DNA from: Cristatella mucedo
Lineage: Eukaryota > Bryozoa > Phylactolaemata > Cristatellidae
Direction of reading: 5' to 3'
Assembly (NCBI GenBank): GCA_009760855.2
Contig: WPIO01000240.1
Span: 153,816-217,815 of the forward strand
Length of the DNA stretch: 64,000 nt
The notes under the pieces were generated by a model, which was given only the letters and a program-made list of their open reading frames with translations, had not been told where the DNA came from and made no database searches. Below, piece by piece: positions 48,101 through 59,471 of this stretch. The number at the start of each line of letters is the position of its first letter. Within the stretch, counting starts at the first letter, position 1. The position numbers and the translations under genes were made by a program.

Positions 48101-49594
48101 ACTTAGCTGCCAGCTACCGCAGCTCCTAATAGCAGATTTTAAATTTCTGGATATTCCGCGATCTGATGCTAATTCGTGCGAAATGAGTTTTTTAAGTGCG
48201 AAATGCTTAAAGCAAGGTGTAGCACTCTGCTGCCAGCCAGCTCACACACCGGCGAGCATATTTAAAGTTTCTAGATATTCCGAAATCTGCTGCGAAGCTG
48301 TGCACAATGAATTATTCAATTACGAAATGGTTGTAACTAGGTGCAGCAGTCTGCTGCCAGCCAGTGCACGCTCCGAAGACCAGATTTGAAGTTTCTAGAT
48401 ATTTCACGATATGCTGGGAGCTTGTGCGAAACGTGGTATTAACGTGGGAGATGCTTGAAAGAAGGTGCAGCACTCAGCTGCCAGCTACCGCACGCTCCGA
48501 AAATCAGATTTTAAGTTTCTGGATATTAGGCGATCAGCTTCGAACTCGTGCGAAATGTGTTATTCAAGTGGGAAATGCTTGCAATAAGGTGCAGCACTCT
48601 GCTGGCAGCTAGCCCACGCTCCGAAGAGCAGATTTGAAAGTTCAGGATATTACACAATCAGCTGCGAACTCGAGCGAAATGTGTAATTCAAGTGGGAAAC
48701 GCTTGCAACAAGGTGCTGCACTCTGCTCTCAGCCAGTGCAGGCTCCGACGAGCAGATTTAAAGTTTCTAGATATTCCGCGATCTGCAGCGAACTCTTGCG
48801 AAATGTTTTATGGAAGTGCAAAATGCTTGAAAAAAGGTGCAGCACTCTGCTTTCAGCCAGCTCACGCTCCGACGAGCAGATAAGAAGTTTCTAGATATTC
48901 CGCGATCTGCTGCGAACTTGTGCGAAATGTGTTATTGAAGTGCGAAATGCCTGCAACAAGGTGCAGCACTCTGCTGCCATCTAGCCCACGCTCCGAAGAG
49001 CAGATTTGAAGTTTCTGGATATTCTGCGATCTGCTGCGAACTCGTGCGACATGTGTTTTTTAAGTGCGAAATGCTTGAAACAAGGTGCAGCACTCTGCTG
49101 CCAGCCAGTGCACGCTCCGACGAGCAGATTTGAAGTTTCTGGAAATTCTTCGATTTGCTTACAACTCGTGCGAAAGGTCTTATTCAAGTGAGAAATGCAT
49201 GCAACAAGGGGCAGTACTCTGCTGCCAGCCAGTGAACGTTCTGAAGAGCAGATTTGAAGTTTCTAGATATTCCGCGATCAGCTGCGAACTCGTGCAAAAT
49301 CTGTTATGGAAAGGCGAAATGCTTTAAACAAGGTGCTGCACTCTGCTGCCAGCCAGTGCACGCTCCGACGAACAGATTTGAATTTTCTGGATATTCAGCA
49401 ATCTGCTGCGAACTCGTGCGAAATGTGCTATTCACGTGCGAAATGCTTGAAACAAGGTGCAGCTCTCAGCTGCCAGACAGCTTACGCACCGGCTAACAGA
49501 TTTGAAGTTTCTAGATATTCCACGATCTGCTGGGAACTTGTGCGAAACGTGGTATTAACGTGCGAAATGCTTGAAAGAAGGTGCAGCACTCAGC
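47895..49594 (+). repeat. 1.7-kb segment repeated from 16.16-17.86 kb
   Basis: The offset is constant at about 31,734 bp, with shared rare variants such as GTGGGAGATGC, TGGCAGCTAGCCC and TGCTCTCAG. This long-range near-identity shows that blocks were copied across at least 30 kb, or belong to a larger repeat period than the window shows. The first 200 bp overlap the partial third copy of the 39-monomer block. Confidence 0.84.
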
Positions 49595-51150
49595 TGCCAA
49601 CTACCGCACGCTCCGAAAATCAGATTTGAAATTTCTGGATATTAAGCAATCAGCTGGGAACTCGCGCGAAATGTGTTATTCAAGTGGGAAACGCTTGCAA
49701 CAAGGTGCAGCACTCTGCTGCCAGCTAGTGCAGGCTCCGACGAGCAGATTTAAAGTTTCTAGATATTCCACGATCTGCAGCGAACTCTTGGGAAATGTTT
49801 TATTAAAGTGCAAAATGCTTAAAAAAAGGTGCAGCACTCTGCTACCCGCCAGCTCACGCTTCGACGAGCAGATTTAAAGTTTCTAGATATTCCGTGATCT
49901 GCTGCGAACTTGTGCGAAATGTGTTATTCAAGTGCGAAATGCCTGCAACCAGGTGCAGCACTCTGCTGCCAGCTAGCCCACGCTCCGAAGAGCAGATTTA
50001 AAGTTTCTGGATATTCTGCGATCTGCTGCGAACTCGTGCGACATGTGTTTTTCAAGTGCGAAATGCTTGAAACAAGGTGCAGCACTCTGCTGCCAGCCAG
50101 TGCACGCTCCGACGAGCAGATTTGAAGTTTCTGGATATTCTGCGATCTGCTGCGAACTCGTGCGACATGTGTTTTTCAAGTGCGAAATGCTTAAAACAAG
50201 GTGCAGCATTCTGCTGCCAGCCAGTGCACGCTCCGACGAGCAGATTTGAAGTTTCTGGAAATTCTGCGATTTGCTTACAACTCGTGCGAAAGGTCTTATT
50301 CAAGTGAGGAATGCATGCAACAAGGGGCAGTTCTCTGCTGCCAGCCAGTGCACGTTCTGAAGAGCAGATTTGAAGTTTCTAGATATTCCGCGATCAGCTG
50401 CGAACTCGTGCAAAATGTGTTATTGAAAGGTGAAATGCTTTCAACAAGGTGCTGCACTCTGCTGCCAGCCAGTGCACGCTCCGACGAACAGATTTGAATT
50501 TTCTGGATATTCAGCAATCTGCTGCGAACTCGTGCGAAATGTGCTATTCACGTGCGAAATGCTTGAAACAAGGTGCAGCTCTCAGCTGCCAGACAGCTCA
50601 CGCACCGGCTAACAGATTTGAAGTTTCTAGATATTCCACGATCTGCTGGGAACTTGTGCGAAACGTGGTATTAACGTGCGAAATGCTTGAAAGAAGGTGC
50701 AGGACTCAGCTGCCAACTACCGCACGCTCCGAAAATCAGATTTGAAATTTCTGGATATTAAGCAATCAGCTGGGAACTCGCACGAAATGTGTTATTCAAG
50801 TGGGAAACGCTTGCAACAAGGTGCAGCACTCTGCTGCCAGCCAGTGCAGGCTCCGACGAGCAGATTTAAAGTTTCTAGATATTCCATGATCTGCAGCGAA
50901 CTCTTGCGAAATGTTTTATTAAAGTGCAAAATGCTTGAAAAAAAAGGTGCAGCACTCTGCTACCAGCCAGCTCACGCTCCGACGAGCAGATTTAAAGTTT
51001 CTAGATATTCCGTGATCTGCTGCGAACTTGTGCGAAATGTGTTATTCAAGTGCGAAATGCCTGCAACCAGGTGCAGCACTCTGCTGCCAGCTAGCCCACG
51101 CTCCGAAGAGCAGATTTAAAGTTTCTGGATATTCTGCGATCTGCTGCGAA
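49595..51150 (+). repeat. Satellite segment matching 8.8-9.5 kb, with local duplications
   Basis: From 50.45 kb the order matches 8.80 kb onward at offset 41,650 bp, including CACCGGCTAACAG, GTGGTATTAACG and GTGCGACATGTG monomers. The GTGCGACATG monomer appears twice in succession at about 50.04 and 50.16 kb. A GGAAATTC-type monomer lies at about 50.25 kb. Confidence 0.75.
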
Positions 51151-54100
51151 CTCGTGCGACATGTGTTTTTCAAGTGCGAAATGCTTGAAACAAGGTGCAG
51201 CACTCTGCTGCCAGCCAGTGCACGCTCCGACGAGCAGATTTGAAGTTTCTGGAAATTCTGCGATTTGCTTACAAGTCGTGCGAAAGGTCCTATTCAAGTG
51301 AGGAATGCATGCAACAAGGGGCAGTACTCTGCTACCAGCCAGTGCACGTTCTGAAGAGCAGATTTCAAGTTTCTAGATATTCCGCGATCAGCTGCGAACT
51401 CGTGCAAAATGTGTTATTGAAGGGCGAAATGCTTTAAACAAGGTGCTGCACTCTGCTGCCAGCCAGTGCAGGCTCCGACGAGCAGATTTGAATTTTCTGG
51501 ATATTCAGCAATCTGCTGCGAACTTATGCGAAATGTGTTATTATTAGAGTGCGAAATGCACGAAACAAGGTACAGCACTCTGCTGCCAGCCAGCTCATGC
51601 TCCGACTAGCAGATTAGAATTTTCTAGATATTCCGCAATCTGTTGCGAACTCGTGCGAAATGTGTTATTCAAGGGCGAAATACTTGCGCAAAGCTGCAGC
51701 ACTCTGCTGCCAGCCAGGGCACGCGCCGAATAGCAGATTTGAAGTTTCTATTTATTTCACGATCTGCTGCGAACTCGAGCGAAATGTGTTTATTCAAGGG
51801 CGAAATGCTTGTAACAAGGTGCTGCACTCTGCTGCCAGCGAGTGCACGCTCCGACGAGCAGATTTGAATTTTCTGGATATTCAGCAATCTGCTGCGAACT
51901 CGTGCGAAATGTGCTATTCACGTGCGAAATGCTTGAAACAAGGTGCAGCTCTCAGCTGCCAGACAGCTCACGCACCGGCTAACAGATTTAAAGTTTCTAG
52001 ATATTCCACGATCTGCTGGGAACTTGTGCGAAACGTGGTATTAACGTGCGAAATGCTTGAAAGAAGGTGCAGCACTCTGCTACCAGCCAGCTCACGCTCC
52101 GACGAGCAGATTTAAAGTTTCTGGATATTCAGCAATCTGCTGCGAACTCGTGCGAAATGTGTTATTAGAGTGCGAAATGCACGAAACAAGGTCCAGCACT
52201 ATGCTGCCAGCCAGAGCATGCTCCGAAGAGCAGATTTGAAGTTTTTAGATATTTCACGATCTGCTGGGAACTTGTGCGAAACGTGGTATTAACGTGCGAA
52301 ATGCTTGAAAGAAGGTGCAGCACTCAGCTGCCAGCTACCGCACGCTCCGAAAATCAGATTTTAAGTTTCTGGATATTAGGCGATCAGCTTCGAACTCGTG
52401 CGAAATGTGTTATTCAAGTGGGAAACGCTTGCAATAAGGTGCAGGACTCTGCCGCCAGCTAGCCCACGCTCCGAAAAGCAGATTTGAAGTTTCAGGATAT
52501 TCTGCGATCTGCTGCAAACTCTTGCGAAAAGTGTTTTTCAAGTGTGAAATGCTTAAAACAAGGTGCAGCACTCTGCTGCTGCCAGTGCACGCTCCAACGA
52601 GCAGATTTAACGTTTCTAGATATTCCGCGATCAACAGCGAAGTCGTGCGAAATGTTTTATTAAAGTGCAAAATGCTTGAAAAAAGGTGCAGCACTCTGCT
52701 ACCATCCAGCTCACGCTCCGAAGAGCAGATTTGAAGTTTCTGGATATTCCGCGATCTGATGGTAACACGTGCGAAATAAGTTTTTAAGTGCAAAATGCTT
52801 AGAGCAAGGTGCAGCACTCTGCTTCCAGCCAGCTCACGCACCGGCGAGCAGATTTAAAGTTTCTAGATATTCCGCGATCTGCTGCGAACTCTCGCAAAAT
52901 GTGTGTTTTTCAAGTGCGAAATGCTTAAGGGAAGGTGCAGCAATCAGCTGCCAGCTACCGCACGCTCCGGCAAGCAGATTTGAAGTTTCTAAATATTCCG
53001 CAATCTGTTGCGAACTCGTGCGAAATGTGTTATTTAAGGGCGAAATGCTTGCGACAAGGTGCAGCACTCTGCTGCCAGCCAGGGCACGCTCCGAATAGCA
53101 GATATGAAGTTTCTAATTATTCTGAAATCTTCTGCGAACTCGAGCGAAATGTGTTTTTCAAATGCGAAATGCTTGAAACAAGGTGCAGCAATCAGCTGCC
53201 AGCTACCGCACGCTCCGGCAAGCAGATTTGAAGTTTCTAAATATTCGGCAATCTTTTGCGAACTCGTGCGAAATGTGTTATTCAAGTGCGAAATGCTTGA
53301 AACAAGGTGCAGCACGCTGCTGCCTGCCAGTGCACCCTTCGACGAGCAGATTTGAATTTTCTAGATATTCAGCAATCTGCTGCGAACTCTTGCGAAATGT
53401 GTTAATAGAGTGCGAAATGCACGAAACAAGGTGCAGCACTATCCTGCCAGCCACTGCATGCTCCGAAGAGAAGATTTGAAGTTTCTTGATATTCCGCGAT
53501 CTGCTGCGAACTTGTGCGAAATGTGTTATTCACGTGCGAAATGCTTGAAACAAGGTGCAGCGCTCAGCTGCCAGCCAGCTCACGCACCGGCTAACAGATT
53601 TGAAGTTTCTAGATATTCCACGATCTGCTGCGAACTTGTGCGAAACGTGGTATTAACGTGCGAAATGCTTGAAAGAAGGTGCAGCACTCAGCTGCCAACT
53701 ACCGCACGCTCCGAAAATTAGATTTGAAATTCCTGGATATTAAGCAATCAGCTGCGAACTTGAGCGAAATGTATTATTCTAGTGGGAAACGCTTGCAACA
53801 AGGTGGAGCACTCTGCTGCCAGCCAGTGCAGGCTCCGACGAGCAGATTTAAAGTTTCTAGATATTCCACGATCTGCAGCAAACTCTTGCGAAATGTTTTA
53901 TTAAAGTGCAAAATGCTTGAAAAAAGGTGCAGCACTCTGCTACCAGCCAGCTCACGCTCCGACGAGCAGATTTAAAGTTTCTAGATATTCCGTGATCTGC
54001 TGCGAACTTGTGCGAAATGTGTTATTCAAGTGCGAAATGCCTGCAACCAGGGTGCAGCACTCTGCTGCCAGCTAGCCCACGCTCCGAAGAGCAGATTTGA

Positions 54101-54400
54101 AGTTTCTGGATATTCTGCGATCGGCTGCGAACTCGTGCGACATGTGTTTTTCAAGTGCGAAATGTTTGAAACAAGGTGCAGCACTCTGCTGCCAGCCAGT
54201 GCACGCTCCGACGAGCAGATTTGAAGTTTCTGGAAATTCTGCGATTTGCTTACAATTCGTGCTAAAGAAGTTTCAAGTGAGGGAATGCATGCAACAAGGG
54301 GCGCGACTCTGCTGCCAGCCAGTGCACGTTCTGAAGAGCAGATTTGAAGTTTCTGGATATTCCGCGATCTGCTGCGAACTCGTGCGAAATGTGTTATTGA
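51151..54400 (+). repeat. 3.2-kb segment matching about 38.3-41.6 kb
   Basis: The monomer order and rare variants match 38.3-41.6 kb at offset about 12,891-12,895 bp, and also match 43.1-46.3 kb. It includes the GTCCAGCACT monomer, the 123-bp TCCAACGA type and two GGAAATTC-type monomers (51.24 and 54.22 kb). Small indels become frequent after about 54.0 kb. Confidence 0.8.
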
Positions 54401-56575
54401 AGGGCGAAATGCTTTAAACAAGGTGCTGCACTCTGCTGCCAGCCAGTGCATGTTCCGACGAGCAGATTTGAATTTTCTGGATATTCAGCAATCTGCTGCG
54501 AACTCTTGCGAAATGTGTTATTAGAGTGCGAAATGCACGAAACAAGGTGCAGGACTCTGCTGCCAGCCAGCTCATGCACCGGCGAGCAGATTTAAAGTTT
54601 CTAGATATTCAGCGATCTGCTTCGAACTCTCGCAAAATGTGTTTTTCAAGTGCGAAATGCTTAAGGGAAGGTGCAGCAATCAGCTGCCAGCTACCGCACG
54701 CTCCGGCAAGCAGATTTGAAGTTTCTAAATATTCCGCAATCTGTTGCGAACTCGTGCGAAATGTGTTATTCAAGGGCGAAATGCTTGCGACAAGGTGCAG
54801 CACTCTGCTGCAAGCCAGGGCACGCTCCGAATAGCAGATTTGAAGTTTCTAATTATTCTGCAATCTTCTGCGAACTCGAGCGAAATGTGTGTTTTTCAAT
54901 TGCGAAATGGTTGAAACAAGGTGCAGCAATCAGCTGCCAGCTACCGCACGCTCCGGCAAGCAGATTTGAAGTTTCTAAATATTCGGCAATCTTTTTGCGA
55001 ACTCGTGCGAAATGTGTTATTCAAGTGCGAAATGCTTGAAACAAGGTGCAGCACGCTGCTGCCTGCCAGTGCACCCTTCGACGAGCAGATTTGAATTTTC
55101 TAGATATTCAGCAAATCTGCTGCGAACTCTTGCGAATTGTGTTAATAGAGTGCGAAATGCACGAAACAGGTGAAGCACTATCCTGCCAGCCCACTGCATG
55201 CTCCGAAAGACAAGATTTGAAGTTTCTTGATATTCCGCGATCTGCTGCGAACTTGTGCGAAATGTGCTATTCACGTGCGAAATGCTTGAAACAAGGTGCA
55301 GCGCTCAGCTGCCAGCCAGCTCACGCACCGGCTAACAGATTTGAAGTTTCTAGATATATTCCACGATCTGCTGGGAACTTGTGCGAAACGTGGTATTAAC
55401 GTGCGAAATGCTTGAACGAAGGTGCAGCACTCAGCTGCCAGTTAGCTCACGCTTCGACGAGCAGATTTAAATTTTCTGGATATTCAGCAATCTGCTGCGA
55501 ACTCATGCGAAATGTGTTATTAGAGTGCGAAATGCACGAAACAAGGTGCAGCACTCTGCTGCCAGCCAGCTCACGCTCCGACTAGCAGATTTAGAATTTT
55601 CTAGGTATTCGGCAATCTCTCGCGAACTCTCGCAAAATGTGTTTTTCAAGTGCGAAATGTAGGAAACCAGGTTCAGCACTCTGATGCCAGGTACTGCTAG
55701 CTCCAAAAAGCATATTTGAAGTTTCTGGATATTCCGCGATCTGCTGCGAACTCGTGCGAAATGTGTTATTTAAGTGCGAAATGCTTGAAACTAGGTGCTG
55801 CACTGTGCTGCCAGCTACGCCACACTCCGAAAAGCAGATTTGAAGTTTTTTGGATACTTTCGCGATCTGCTGCGAACTTGTGCAAAAGTGAGTTAGTCAA
55901 TCGAGCCATGCTTGTAACATGGTGCAGTACTCTGCTGCCAGCTACCTCACGCTCCGAAGAGCAGATTTTAGGTTTCTACATATTCCGCGATCAGCTAAGA
56001 ACTCGTGCGAAATGTGTTATTACCGTGCGAAATGCTTGAAACAAGGTGCAGCACTCAGCTGCCAGCCAGTGCACGCTCCGAATAGCAGATTTGAAGTTTC
56101 TGGATATTCCGCGATCTGATGGTAACACGTGCGAAATGAGTTTTTAAGTGCGAAACGCTTAGAGCAAGGTGTAGCACTCTGCTTCCAGCCAGCTCATGCA
56201 CCGGCGAGCATATTTAAAGTTTCTAGATATTCCGCAATCTGCTGCGAACCTGTGCAAAATGAATTTTTCAATTCCGAAATGGTTGTAACAAGGTGCAGCA
56301 CTCTGCTGCCAGCCAGTGCACGCTCCGAAGAGCAGATTTGAAGTTTCTGGATATTCCGCGATCTGATGGTAACACGTGCGAAATGAGTTATTAAGTGCGA
56401 AACGCTTAGAGCAAGGTGTAGCACTCTGCTTCCAGCCAGCTCACGCACCGGCGAGCATATTTAAAGTTTCTAGATATTCCGCGATCTGGTGCAAACTCGT
56501 GCGAAATGTGTTATTCAAGTGCGAAATGCTTAAGGAAAGGTGCAGTGATCAGCTGCCAGCTACCGCACGCTCCGG
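54401..56575 (+). repeat. Satellite segment matching about 9.8-11.8 kb, with many small indels
   Basis: The monomer order follows the 23-monomer HOR at an offset of about 44,632 bp near 54.5 kb and 44,765 bp near 56.1 kb. Compared with 9.8-11.8 kb it has numerous one- and two-base indels, for example CAGCAAATCTG near 55.11 kb, GAAACAGGTGAAGC near 55.17 kb, TAGATATATTCC near 55.36 kb and longer T runs near 55.85 kb. Confidence 0.78.
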
Positions 56576-57350
56576 CAAGCAGATTTGAAGTTTCTAGATA
56601 TTCACCAATCTGCTGCGAACTCGTGCGAAATGTGTTATTAGAGTGCGAAATGCACGAAACAAGGTGCAGGACTATGCTGCCAGCCACTGCATGCTTCAAA
56701 GAGCAGATTTAAAGTTTCTAGATATTTCACGATCTGCTGGGGAACTTGTGCGAAACGCGGTATTAACGTGCGCAAAAAATGCTTGAAACGAAGGTGCAGC
56801 ACTCAGGTGCCAGCTACATTACGCTCTCACAATCATCTTTTAAGTTTACGGATATTAAGCAATCAGCTTCGATCCCGAGCAAAATGTGTTATTAGAGTGC
56901 GAAATGCACGAAACAAGGTGCAGCACTCTGCTGCCAGCCAGCTCATGCTCCGACTAGCAGATTAGAATTTTCTAGATATTCTGCAATCTGTTGCGAACTC
57001 GTGCGAAATGTGTTATTAGAGTGCGAAATGCACGAAACAAGGTGCAGCACTATGCTGCCAGCCACTGCATGCTTCAAAGAGCAGATTTAAAGTTTTCGAG
57101 ATATTTCACGATCTGCTGGGAACTTGTGCGAAAACATGGTATTAACGTTCGAAATGCTTGAACGAAGAAGCAGCACTCAGGTGCCAGCTACCGTACGCTC
57201 CGAAAATCAGATTTTAAGTTTCTGGATATTAGGCAATCAGCTTCGAACTCGTGCGAAATGTGTTATTCACGTGCAAAATGCTAGAAACAAGGTGCAGCAC
57301 TCTGCTGCCAGCCAGGGCACGCTCCGAATAGCAGATTTGAAGTTTCTATT
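56576..57350 (+). repeat. Irregular satellite segment with the most diverged monomer seen
   Basis: About six monomers in an order not seen elsewhere. The monomer at about 56,740-56,885 carries many changes (GCGCAAAAAATGC, ACATTACGCTCTCAC, ATCATCTTTTAAG, GATCCCGAGC) yet is still recognisable as the satellite. Its neighbours resemble 15.06-15.33 kb, including the uncommon GAAGAAGCAGCACTC variant. Confidence 0.75.
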
Positions 57351-57780
57351 TATTTCACGATCTGCTGCAAACTCAACCGAAACGTGTTTTCAAATGCGAA
57401 CTGCTTGAAACAAGGTGCAGCACGCTGCTGCAAGCCAGTGCACGCTTCGACGAGCAGATTTGAATTTTCTGGATATTCAGCAATCTGCTGCGAACTCGTG
57501 CGAAATGTGTTATTAGAGTGCGAAATGCACGAAACAACGTGCAGCACTATGCTGCCAGCCAGAGCATGCTCCGAAGAGCAGATTTGAAGTTTTTAGATAT
57601 TTCACGATCTGCTGGGTACTTGTGCGAAACGTGGTATTAACGTGCGAAATGCTTGAAAGAAGGTGCAGCACTCAGCTGCCTGTTAGCTCACACTCCGACG
57701 AGCAGACTTGAAGTTTCTAGATATTCAGCAATCTGTTGCGAACTCGAGCGAAATGTGTTATTCAAGGGCGAAATGCTTGA
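57351..57780 (+). repeat. Segment matching 19.77-20.19 kb and 24.48-24.91 kb
   Basis: The offset to the 19.8-20.2 kb region is 37,585 bp. Shared rare variants include CTCAACCGAAACGTG, GCTGCTGCAAGCC and GCTGCCTGTTAGC. Confidence 0.8.
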
Positions 57781-59140
57781 AACAAGGTGCTGCACTCTGC
57801 TGCCAGCCAGTGCACGCTCCGACGAGCAGATTTGAATTTTCTGGATATTCAGCAATCTGCTGCGAACTCGTGCGAAATGTGTTATTAGAGTGCGAAATGC
57901 ACGAAAAAGAGGTGCAGCACTCTGCTGCCAGCCAGCTCACGCTCCGACGAGCAGATTAGAATTTTCTAGGTACTCGGCAATCTGCTGCGAACTCGTGCGA
58001 AATGTGTTATTTAAGTGTGCAATGCAGGAAACCAGGTTCAGCACTCTGATGCCAGCTACTGCTCGCTCCGAAAAGCATATTTGAAGTTTCTGGATATTCC
58101 GCGATCTGCTAAGAACTCGTGCGAAATGTGTTATTACCGTGCGAAATGCTTGAAACAAGGTGCAGCACTCAGCTGCCAGTTAGCTCACGCTCCGACGAGC
58201 AGACTTGAAGTTTCTAGATATTCCGAAATCTGTTGCGAACTCGTGCGAAATGTGTTATTCAAGGGCGAAATACTTGCGCAAAGCTGCAGCACTCTGCTGC
58301 CAGCCAGGGGCACGCGCCGAATAGCAGATTTGAAGTTTCTATTTATTTCACGATCTGCTGCGAACTCGAGCAAAATGTGTTATTCAAGGGCGAAATGCTT
58401 AAAACAAGGTGCTGCACTCTGCTGCCAGCCAGTGCACGCTCCGACAAGCAGATTTGAATTTTCTGGATATTCAGCAATCTGCTGCGAACTCGTGCGAAAT
58501 GTGTTATTAGAGTGCGAAATGCACGAAAAGAGGTGCAGCACTCTGCTGCCAGCCAGCTCACGCTCCGACGAGCAGATTAGAATTTTCTAGGTACTCGGCA
58601 ATCTGCTGCGAACTCGTGCGAAATGTGTTATTTAAGTGTGCAATGCAGGAAACCAGGTTCAGCACTCTGATGCCAGCTACTGCTCGCTCCGAAAAGCATA
58701 TTTGAAGTTTCTGGATATTCCGCGATCTGCTAAGAACTCGTGCGAAATGTGTTATTACCGTGCGAAATGCTTGAAACAAGGTGCAGCACTCAGCTGCCAG
58801 TTAGCTCACGCTCCGACGAGCAGACTTGAAGTTTCTAGATATTCCGAAATCTGTTGCGAACTCGTGCGAAATGTGTTATTCAAGGGCGAAATACTTGCGC
58901 AAAGCTGCAGCACTCTGCTGCCAGCCAGAGCACGCGCCGAATAGCAGATTTTGAAGTTTCTATTTATTTCACGATCTGCTGCGAACTCGAGCAAAATGTG
59001 TTATTCAAGGGCGAAATGCTTAAAACAAGGTGCTGCACTCTGCTGCCAGCCAGTGCACGCTCCGACAAGCAGATTTGAATTTTCTGGATATTCAGCAATC
59101 TGCTGCGAACTCGTGCGAAATGTGTTATTAGAGTGCGAAA
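57781..59140 (+). repeat. Tandem duplication of a five-monomer unit (622 + 621 bp, plus a partial third copy)
   Basis: The starts AACAAGGTGCTGCAC at 57,781, 58,403 and 59,024 are 622 and 621 bp apart. Each unit has the same five monomers, including the GTGTGCAATGCAGG variant and the CGCAAAGCTGCAGC variant. The third copy breaks off after about one monomer, where GCTTAAAAACAAGG leads into a 123-bp type monomer. Copies differ by single bases and short indels. Confidence 0.86.
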
Positions 59141-59471
59141 TGCTTAAAAACAAGGTGCAGCACTCTGCTGATGCCAGTGCACGCTCCAACGAGCAGATTT
59201 AACGTTTCTAGAAATTCCGCGATCAACAGCAAAGTCGTGCGAAATGTTTTATTAAAGTGCAAATGCTTGACAAAAGGTGCAGCACTCTGCTACCAGCCAG
59301 CTTACGATCCGACGAGCAAATTTGAAGTTTCTAGTTATTCTGCGATCTGCTGCGAACTCGTGCGAAATGTGTTATTCAAGGGCGAAATGCTTGAAACAAG
59401 GTGCTGCACTCTGCTGCCAGCCAGTGCACGCTCCGACGAGCAGATTAGAATTTTCTAGGTATTCGGCAATC
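59141..59471 (+). repeat. Short segment matching 20.7-21.0 kb
   Basis: About 2.7 monomers: the 123-bp TCCAACGA type, here with CTGATGCC instead of CTGCTGCC, then the CAGCTTACGATCCGACG monomer and an AGATTAGAATTTTC monomer, in the same order as 20.70-21.02 kb. Confidence 0.78.

Noticed and set aside
58015-58590. Longest open frame (191 residues, + strand), Cys-rich and repetitive
   Set aside because: It is satellite sequence read through successive monomers. Similar frames of about 60-140 residues occur on both strands and in all phases, they share the same peptide motifs in shifted frames, and no start context or domain supports coding.
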